Assembly (NCBI GenBank): GCA_036260935.1
Contig: DATALQ010000050.1
Location: forward strand, 55,797 to 119,796
Direction of reading: 5' to 3'
Length of the DNA: 64,000 bases
DNA from: JAEYOM01 sp036260935
GTDB lineage: Bacteria > Bacillota > Clostridia > Acetivibrionales > DTU013
Under the pieces are notes generated by a model that saw nothing but the letters and a program-made list of their open reading frames with translations, ran no database searches and was not told where the DNA came from. The number at the start of each line of letters is the position of its first letter. The first letter of the stretch is position 1. Position numbers and translations under genes: made by a program. Below are positions 17,390 through 25,700 of the stretch, one piece after another.

Positions 17390-20300
17390 AACGGGCAGTA
17401 ATCCATACATATCCGCAGATAATGCTCAAAGTATCCTGTGTAAAGGCGGTATTGGCGCCAGACTGGGAGATGGAGTGATTATCAGATTCACTAAAACAGT
17501 GAAAGAGCTTCAGCTTTATGTCAAGCACGGTGTGAAAGCCTTGAAGGTTGAAGGTTTTAGCTATGGAAAGCTTGTGGTTTCAAGTGTTTTGAATAAAACT
17601 GAAGGAATTGTATGTTTGCATTCGAAGGTATCATTGGATTACATAAAAATATCTGAAGGCGTTTTAATTAAGCCCCCGCCAGGAAAATTTACCAGACCCG
17701 GAGATATATTAAGGCCGGAAATTGATATTAAAAATATTGATATTAATGGACAAAAAAGGCCAGTTACTGAAATAGAAAGGCTGTTAAGGAGCCGGATTAC
17801 CATATTCAAAATAGCCACATCACCTGATTACCTAGGCTTTGACACATCAAGTTTCCTTGTAAAAGGAGTATCCATAGGAACGAAAGCACTTCCTGAGGTA
17901 CCGGTAGGGCTTTCGGCAAGTGTGTTGAAGGGTTTGGCGGGTAAAGGTCCTTCCGGAAAAAATATGGACAGGCATTATTATATCAATCTTAACTGGAATA
18001 TGCCAAAGCAAGATGAAAATGTTGTTGCTTATTCAGTCAGACGGCAGACACCATCCGGCGCTGTTGAGGATGCAACTTCAAACGGGCTGCATTTTGCAGT
18101 CGCTGATAAGGATGACAGTAGTTTGACATATTTCCAGGATATACGCATACAAGGCGGAAAATATGTATATTTCGTTCAGGCTGTAGATATATGGGGGAGA
18201 CGGAGTACCTATTCGCCCGGGGTAGAGGCTTTATGTGAAAGATTTTTACCTCCATCGCCGTATTTACTTGAAGCAAGGCTTCTTGAACCGGGAGATGGAA
18301 GTCTCAATGACATGGAGCTTAATGAAATCAAAACCCAAAATAATTTAAATGGAATAACGAATGAAGCGCTCTATAAATCCGTTTTAAAGGTTACTTATAA
18401 CTGGGATGAGGCTTTGGATTCACAGGGTATTGACGTACACAGCTTCAACTTCTATTTTCAGCCGGGCTGGCAGAATGTTCTTATGGGAAGGGTTACAGGA
18501 ACGGTATTAAGCAGCAGTAATCTTGGCAGCAGAGTTACCATGTATACTGACCTGGTAATGGATGATGCCGGTGACAGCGGCTTTTTAAACGGAGAAAGCC
18601 TCAGAACCGAGGACGGAGACTATACCATCATTAATTCTATGAAAAACTCAAGAAATGAAATTGTAATCGAGGTAGAGCTTTCCGGACCTTATGGAAAGGG
18701 CTATGTTACTGCAGCCTCCGGTACCTTTGCCATAATCAGTTCTGAGGACAGGAATGACAGATATGAGGTTGTTTTTGCCATTCCGCAGGATGTTCTGGAG
18801 GTTGAGGTAGGTGAAAAGGTGACTATTGGAGGCTTGGAGTACCCGGTTATAAGCAAAAGCTATACCGAGGACGCCTTAGGTGGCAGTGTTGTATTGGAAC
18901 TCCAGAAGCTATACCCGTACCGGGATAGCTACTTTACAATTCCTATGAAGCCCGGACTGCCTGTCGCAAGGGATTACAGCATATCTTCAAACTGGGATAT
19001 GATGCTTGCATCAAAACAAAATACAGGATGGGGTATAAAGACTGTATATTTCTTCAATCCACCTTTTAAAGCGGGATTGGAAGAGAAAATCATTTACGCT
19101 CAGATAGGGGCCTCATCTGTTAATAGTAACGGGGAAGGCATTGTATCGAAAGCACTTCCAATTTTATCAGTTTACAGGGACAAGCCGGCTCCTGCTGAAA
19201 TTATGGATGCAGCAAACCAGTATGCAACCTTGCCGGACTTTTATGGGAAATGCAGCTTTGGGCTTAGATGGATGCGTGACAACAGCTCCAAATATATCAT
19301 TTATAGGGCGCTTGACGACGCGGTTTTTTTGGAGGATAAAAAAAATAGAAGGCTCAAACTTCCGTTTACAGATGGCACAGGAATATTCAATGAAACTGAA
19401 ATAGATAGTTTTATCGAGGGGATAGGGGTTGTGAATGATCTTGGTTTAAGCCCTTCAGATGCCCGTATTGTAATCGACGCCATCAAAACGAAGGTGATAA
19501 AAGCTCCGGTTATTGATTATTACGTACTTTTTGAGGAAACCTGGGCTAATGTCCTGCTAAAGGCTCTTGCCAACCTACCGGGAAATGAAACGGCTTTTAC
19601 CAGGCTTAATGAGAAAGAAATAAGCCCCTCGGACGAAAAGTATGCCAATAGAAAGGCCTTTTGGGAGCTTGACAGCCTTCAGCTTAACATGGGCTGCATG
19701 CTGTATATTGATTCCTCCATTGATGGCGGCGCTGATAACAACTATTTCTATAGAATAAGGACTGTAAACGAATCCGGGGTAATGGGAGATTTCTCTACGG
19801 CATCATATCCTATAAGGCTTTTCAAGCCTGTCGTTACAGGTACACCGGATATTACGTCGGTAAAATCAGGAGACAGGGAGGCTGTCATAACATTCAGAAC
19901 ACTTTCAGATAAGACTGTAAAAGGTTATGTTGTTTACCGGACTGATGATGTTGAGGCGGCAAAAGATATACGTCTTATGACACCTATCCTGCAAACCGGG
20001 AAAGTAATTACAGTGTCTCATCCTGGTGAAAGCTACACGGATACGGGACTTTTGCCTGACAAGCTATATTATTACAGGATTGTGGCATTGGGAGAAGCAG
20101 AATTCAACAACAATTATGTAAAGATTTATTCAAAGCCTTCGGCTGCTGTGGCAGTAAAGGTATTCGAGGATCAAAGGCCTGATGCGCCTGTATGGAACCC
20201 TCCGGCGAAAATTAACGGCGGAACGGAACTGGAGCTCTCATGGATCCATGGAGATAACACATTAAAATGCCTTGTTCAGCGCAGAGAGTGTGTACAGGGG

Positions 20301-20468
20301 ATGGCTGACAGTGAGGGCTTTTTAACACTGGGCAGCTGGCTTGCTCCTGGTGTATACAATTTATGTGACAGGAATAGAGAAGCAGGAAAGATATATGATT
20401 ACAGAATTAGGGTAATTGATGCAAGCGGACGGCAGAACAAATACTTTAATTTGTTGAGGGGGGTATAG
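17388..20468 (+). CDS. Giant cassette protein 1, 3' portion in the +1 frame
   Basis: Continuation of the preceding gene, 1026 residues starting ETGSNPYISADNAQ after the T6 run. The reading frame is open further upstream (to 17220), but there it does not resemble the family, so a separate start is unlikely. The protein is beta-rich. At least two fibronectin-III-like modules are visible near the C-terminus (KGYVVYRTDD with LPDKLYYYRIVAL; then KIYDYRIRVIDASGR), and a similar one occurs near residue 220 (VYFVQAVDIWGRRS). No enzyme motif, signal peptide or membrane anchor was found. The next gene starts three bases after the stop. Role unknown; a binding or scaffold protein is my inference. Confidence 0.7.
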   Translation, partial: ETGSNPYISADNAQSILCKGGIGARLGDGVIIRFTKTVKELQLYVKHGVKALKVEGFSYGKLVVSSVLNKTEGIVCLHSKVSLDYIKISEGVLIKPPPGKFTRPGDILRPEIDIKNIDINGQKRPVTEIERLLRSRITIFKIATSPDYLGFDTSSFLVKGVSIGTKALPEVPVGLSASVLKGLAGKGPSGKNMDRHYYINLNWNMPKQDENVVAYSVRRQTPSGAVEDATSNGLHFAVADKDDSSLTYFQDIRIQGGKYVYFVQAVDIWGRRSTYSPGVEALCERFLPPSPYLLEARLLEPGDGSLNDMELNEIKTQNNLNGITNEALYKSVLKVTYNWDEALDSQGIDVHSFNFYFQPGWQNVLMGRVTGTVLSSSNLGSRVTMYTDLVMDDAGDSGFLNGESLRTEDGDYTIINSMKNSRNEIVIEVELSGPYGKGYVTAASGTFAIISSEDRNDRYEVVFAIPQDVLEVEVGEKVTIGGLEYPVISKSYTEDALGGSVVLELQKLYPYRDSYFTIPMKPGLPVARDYSISSNWDMMLASKQNTGWGIKTVYFFNPPFKAGLEEKIIYAQIGASSVNSNGEGIVSKALPILSVYRDKPAPAEIMDAANQYATLPDFYGKCSFGLRWMRDNSSKYIIYRALDDAVFLEDKKNRRLKLPFTDGTGIFNETEIDSFIEGIGVVNDLGLSPSDARIVIDAIKTKVIKAPVIDYYVLFEETWANVLLKALANLPGNETAFTRLNEKEISPSDEKYANRKAFWELDSLQLNMGCMLYIDSSIDGGADNNYFYRIRTVNESGVMGDFSTASYPIRLFKPVVTGTPDITSVKSGDREAVITFRTLSDKTVKGYVVYRTDDVEAAKDIRLMTPILQTGKVITVSHPGESYTDTGLLPDKLYYYRIVALGEAEFNNNYVKIYSKPSAAVAVKVFEDQRPDAPVWNPPAKINGGTELELSWIHGDNTLKCLVQRRECVQGMADSEGFLTLGSWLAPGVYNLCDRNREAGKIYDYRIRVIDASGRQNKYFNLLRGV

Positions 20469-20471
20469 CGT

Positions 20472-22706
20472 ATGGCGGATGTAAAATTCAAGCTTTTTAT
20501 TAAACCTCCTTACTACGAGGCTGCAGCAGGTCAGGACACAGGGTGGGAAAAGGTTTATAAATACGGAGTTGACAATTCCCCCGGGTCAGGCCTGGCCTTT
20601 AATAGTTATACAAAGGTAAAAACCTTGGGCAATGCATATGTTTTTGCAGTATGTAAAGGAAGACTTTCTGTAAAAGCGCCGGAAGGCTATGCCCTGACCG
20701 GTGATGAGAATTTTGAGTTGGATGCGGATAGCGTAACGGAGGAGTCGCTGCCGGATAAAGTAAATTTATTCTTATACCTTACACCATCGGCTGCAAGGCT
20801 TCAGTGCCTCGAAAGCATAAAGCAACAGTCAGGAGAGGTCCTGGGCTTTGCATATCTTAATCTGGAGGTATCAAGCCTTGCCGAAAGCCTGGGTATTGCT
20901 TTAGATAATGCTATAATACCTGCGGGAAGCCTCTCGCGTGAAACCATACTAAAGCTTTTTCTTAAGGGACAAATGGATATTATGGCAGATGCAGGGGCAG
21001 TGGTTGGGAAGGCCGCAGTATCAGAAGAAGGGTCAAATGAAAGACATTTTAAATTTGCTGTTTTGTCAAGGCTGGGTATGTTTGACCCGTCCTATTTGCT
21101 TGGAGTTCTGAAAAGCGAGGGTTATTTGGATGAAGATGAAGCAACCTGGAGCCAATTCATAAATGTATTCCCATATGCTGTTCCATTTTTTAATACTATA
21201 GATGAAGCAGAGGCTTTAAGCCTTTCACAAAGCCATATATATAACATGCTCATGCTTAATGAGATAAAGGATAAAGCTGGGCTTTCATATCAAAAATGGC
21301 GTGAGGTGGGGGATAATCAAAAGAAGCTCTGGAAGGACAGGCTAAAGAAGAAATATGGGGCCATCCTTGACACCGGTATTGAAGCTTTTGAATATGGCGA
21401 TTTGAATGACGACATGAATATATTCAAGCTGGAGGCCATAGTAGAGCATTACCTTGATGTAAAAGAGCCCTGGGATCCTAATATTCCTGTTATATTACTG
21501 ACTGACAGCGCACAGGTGAATTTTTTAAATCCGGAAGGACTTGATGCGCAAACTGTCAGCGGCAGTCCAAAAACCGTAAAGATAAACGACTTTCAACTAA
21601 CTGACAGGGATGTTTCCACAGACTACGATTACATAAAGTTTGATGATGATATAAAGGACAACGGTATCTACCTGATTAAGAGCTTTAATAAAGCGGATAG
21701 CACACTCGTCCTTGATAATCAGCCGGACTTTGGGGCTATTGGCAAATCCGGGTGGAAGATTGTAAAAAGTCCTAATTTAGTTCTAATCGATCCCTTTGGA
21801 GGAAACTACAAGGGGGACAACGCATCTGTTAAAAATCCGGCCGCTCCTCAAATCATCGCGCTTCCTGAGCTTCCGGCCAAAGCCTTGATAAATACTGAAT
21901 TTGACACCATTTATTTCAGAGATGATACGAGAAGGACATCCAAAACCTACTTTATAAAAGAATATGACAGTAATGCCAGAACAGTTACACTGGACTGGCC
22001 GCCGGAGTTTCCCAACGGAAGGTCTTCCTGGTCTATATCCGGAGGAGTGGGCGGAACTACTTCTGAAAGCCCATATAAACTGGGCCCCGGCGGAAATAAA
22101 GGTTATGATAATTATTTTGGAGTCTTGTTTGTTATTTATAACAGCAAAATCATTGATACTTATTTATGGTCAAGTTATACCTCTAGGAATTATGCTAATT
22201 TTCCATCAGGAAATATGCTTCTTTCATCGATACAAGGGAACATGTCTTACAGTTTTAAATCTATCACATCAGATAATGCGTATAAGAATTATTCATATAA
22301 AATAATGGACTACCATACGGATACGGATAAATGCAGCCATGCCAAATATTATTTCACTGATTCTCCAAATGCTGTCCTCGATAATGACGGCAAGACAATG
22401 ATAAGGTTTCATTATGGAGAGCAAGGGAATCAACAAGGGGTTCAGCAGGGGTCAGGCACCGGTTCGGCCGGATGCCTCGTATCTCCGAATTTTAATGTAA
22501 TGAGGGATCGATTGATAGAATTTTACCAGGAAATATACAGATTAAAAAATAAAGGAAATGAAGACGCCAAGGTTAATAAAATTTACCAGAAAGACCACAA
22601 ACTTAGCAAGCAGATATGGACAAACTCAGGGCTGCAGGCAGCAGATTGGAATAATAAAATCTTCGGCACGTTATGGCTGGTAAGGCCTGACGAGAAACCG
22701 CTTTAG
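20472..22706 (+). CDS. Giant cassette protein 2 with L,D-transpeptidase-like C-terminal motif
   Basis: 744 residues, ATG after GAGGGGGG. The N-terminal part (about 1-350) is of mixed structure and unrecognised; two similar segments of about 45 residues follow (near 360-420 and 470-520, each with a D-x-I-x-F/Y-x-D-D run). Near the C-terminus H647 is followed, 17 residues later, by S665-A-G-C668. This fits the YkuD catalytic pattern H-x(14-17)-S/T-H-G-C except that the second His is Ala. It could act on peptidoglycan crosslinks. No signal peptide, so delivery would need lysis or an injection machine. Second gene of the cassette. Confidence 0.7.
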   Translation: MADVKFKLFIKPPYYEAAAGQDTGWEKVYKYGVDNSPGSGLAFNSYTKVKTLGNAYVFAVCKGRLSVKAPEGYALTGDENFELDADSVTEESLPDKVNLFLYLTPSAARLQCLESIKQQSGEVLGFAYLNLEVSSLAESLGIALDNAIIPAGSLSRETILKLFLKGQMDIMADAGAVVGKAAVSEEGSNERHFKFAVLSRLGMFDPSYLLGVLKSEGYLDEDEATWSQFINVFPYAVPFFNTIDEAEALSLSQSHIYNMLMLNEIKDKAGLSYQKWREVGDNQKKLWKDRLKKKYGAILDTGIEAFEYGDLNDDMNIFKLEAIVEHYLDVKEPWDPNIPVILLTDSAQVNFLNPEGLDAQTVSGSPKTVKINDFQLTDRDVSTDYDYIKFDDDIKDNGIYLIKSFNKADSTLVLDNQPDFGAIGKSGWKIVKSPNLVLIDPFGGNYKGDNASVKNPAAPQIIALPELPAKALINTEFDTIYFRDDTRRTSKTYFIKEYDSNARTVTLDWPPEFPNGRSSWSISGGVGGTTSESPYKLGPGGNKGYDNYFGVLFVIYNSKIIDTYLWSSYTSRNYANFPSGNMLLSSIQGNMSYSFKSITSDNAYKNYSYKIMDYHTDTDKCSHAKYYFTDSPNAVLDNDGKTMIRFHYGEQGNQQGVQQGSGTGSAGCLVSPNFNVMRDRLIEFYQEIYRLKNKGNEDAKVNKIYQKDHKLSKQIWTNSGLQAADWNNKIFGTLWLVRPDEKPL

Positions 22707-22717
22707 GAGGTGTATCC

Positions 22718-25700
22718 ATGGCACTTAAAGTATTAGGGACACTTAACAGTATATTGGAAGAACTGCCCTGGCCGGAGGATTTCTTTTCTGTTGACGGCCT
22801 TTTGGGAGATTTTCTAGATAAGATCTATGTTCTTGATTATCATTACTCAATGGCCGACGGAACCTTTACGTTGGACTTTACCCTTGCCTTTGAACAGGAG
22901 CTGTCGGTAAGTATTCCGGGAGTTGACGCTATTAAATTTGTATTTATGGGAAGCCAGACGGGATATACTGTCGTCAAGGCAGTGATCAACCTTGGTAAAA
23001 GCAATAGTCTGACTATTCAGGATGCTTCCTTCGCACTTCGTTTCGGCAGGGAGTATTTGAAGCCAGTTGATGCGAATTTGGATGTGAAGGAGTCCGGTTA
23101 TGCTGAAATAAGTGTATCAGGCAGTATAACGGTGGATGCAGCCATGGGAATATCCATAGATGGATTTGATTCCATAAGCCTTTCGCCGTGCATGATAGCC
23201 GATACGGGTTTTATTATTGCTGCTGAGGAGGTCATGTTTGATTTCTCCAGGGATTCTACCCAGCCTGAGATAATGGCTATTGTTGATGATCCGGCATTTA
23301 TGGGAATATACATGCGGAACTTTACATTAAAGCTTCCGAAGGATTTATGCGATCTGACGCTGGAGCTTTCTGACTGTGCCATAGGTAACAAGGGCTTTTA
23401 TGGGACAATAAGTGCCGAAACCAATGACCTAGAGGTTAACATATATGATTTTGACATAAAACTGAAAAGCCTTTCCTTAAGCTTCAAGCACAATACCTTG
23501 ATAGAAAGCAGCCTGGCCGGAAGCCTTAAGATGCCATTTTATGAAAACGAGGTGGATGTAAATATTGGCATAGCTCCCGATAACTCCTATATACTCGGTC
23601 TTTCCGTACAAAACGGTGTAGAGCTTACAAAGCCTGATGTTATGACAGCCATTGTAAGGAGCCTCACATTGGGATATAAGGATGAAGCGGGTTTTGTGGA
23701 GCTTTCAGGAAGTATCAAGCCCCTGTTGTGGCAGCAGGTAATTGAATGGCCGGAATTTGTTCTTGAGGGACTGTCCATTGATACCAAAGGCCGTGTCAAA
23801 ATACAGGGTGGGTGGATAAATTTCCCCAAACAGCTGTCTCTTGACTTCCATGGTTTTTCCGCCTATATATCAAAGATTGGTTTTGGCTCCATACAAGGGC
23901 CCAAGGATGAAAAATGGGTTGGTTTCTCCGGTGGTATGAAAATTGTAGAGGGAATACCCCTTGGCGGCAGTGTTGAGGGCATGAAAATCATATGGAGCAA
24001 GGATGGAGACGTGCGGTTCAGTCTCGATGGAATCGGTATAAACTTTGAAATAAGCAATGTACTTAAGTTTGACGGAGCGGTAGCTTTTTACGACAGGGTT
24101 GACGGCAAGGAATTCAGGGGAAGCGTGGCGCTTGTCATTTATCCGATAAAAACCTCAATAGATGTGAACTTTGTTGCGGGTAACCATACAGCAGCGCCTT
24201 CATACAACTATTTTTATGTTGCAGTCGATGCTCAGCTTCCCGTAGGAATACCTCTGCTGCAGTCAGGGCTTGCCATATTCGGAGCGGGTCTTTTGTTCGG
24301 CTACAACATGGCGCCTACGAAGGGGAGAAATGGGAATCCTGATGAGACCTGGTACGAGTGGTACTCCTCGGAGCCAAAGGGAATAACAAAGGTGGGAGGA
24401 ACGGCCGGAACCCGTGAAAAGTGGAGCAAGAAGCTGGATGATCTGGCTTTTGGAGCGGGACTGATAATCGGAACCTACCCGGACAATGGTTACAATTTCT
24501 CTGCCAAATGTCTGCTGGCTATTCTTATACCCGGGCCTGTAATTATTTTTAACGGAAAAGTAAACATATCAAAGGAGAGGGCGCTTTTAAACGATGACTC
24601 CAAAAAGCCTCTGTTCAACCTGCTTGCCATATATGACAACAGGGTCTGCCAGCTCATGATGAATCTCGAGGGCTTTTATATGTATCCTGAGGATAGTGGA
24701 AGCGTGGTTAATGTTACAGGTATGGCAGAAGCCTTCTTTGATTTTCTGGATACCGACAGATGGTATTTTAATGTGGGTCGGGAGGAGAAGGAAAAACGGG
24801 TAAGAGCCAACATATTGGATTTATTTGAAGCTAATGCTTATTTGATGCTGGACAGCAAGAGGTTTAAAACAGGCTGCTGGATAGGCTATGACAAGAACTG
24901 GAAGTTCGGGCCTGTTTCTGTGGTTCTTTCAGCCTGGATGGACGGATATCTTTTTATTAACTGGAAGCCTATTCAGGCAGAAGGCGGGCTTACACTTTGT
25001 GGAGAAATTGCCATATCGGTTGCAAGCTTCAAGGCCAGACTTTATGCAAAGGCCCTTGTAGAAGCTAAGACTCCCAAGCCCTTCCTTGTTTTTGCAGGTA
25101 TTGACATTGTTATTGAGCTTCCCTGGCCGCTTCCTGATGTGGAAGAGCATGCGGAGCTTAAATGGGAGAAGGTTGACGAGCCGCCCGTTCCTGTTCCGCT
25201 TGCAAAAATCGGTCTTGAACATCTGAAGGTTACAGAAAAATGGGAGCTTTTAAAGTTTCCAACATACGACCAGGATAATGACGGATTCTTTGATGGAAAT
25301 ACTCCGGGTTTCATAGAAAGTGAAAGCTACTTAAATTCCCTTGAACCTGTACCTGTTGATGTAAATCCTGTTATAACCTTCTCAAAGGCTGTCAGGGACG
25401 ATACCGGGCTTTTGAAAAATGTCAGCCCCTATAGTGGACCGGAGTCAGCAGGCAAATTTATGTTTGACTACAGTCTTAAAGCTATAAAGCTATATAAGAA
25501 GAAAGCTTCGCAGGATAATTGGGAGCAGGTTGAATGGGGTGAAAGGTCCTGCTTTGGCACCTGGCAGCTGGCAACAGGAGCTTCCGGACCAATCAATACA
25601 AAGCTTATGCTTGGCAATGTCACTCCCTTTGAAGGTTACAGGGAAAACAAGGCTGGTCCCAAGCTTCAGGAATCATATTTCAATGCCTGGGAAACAGTTG

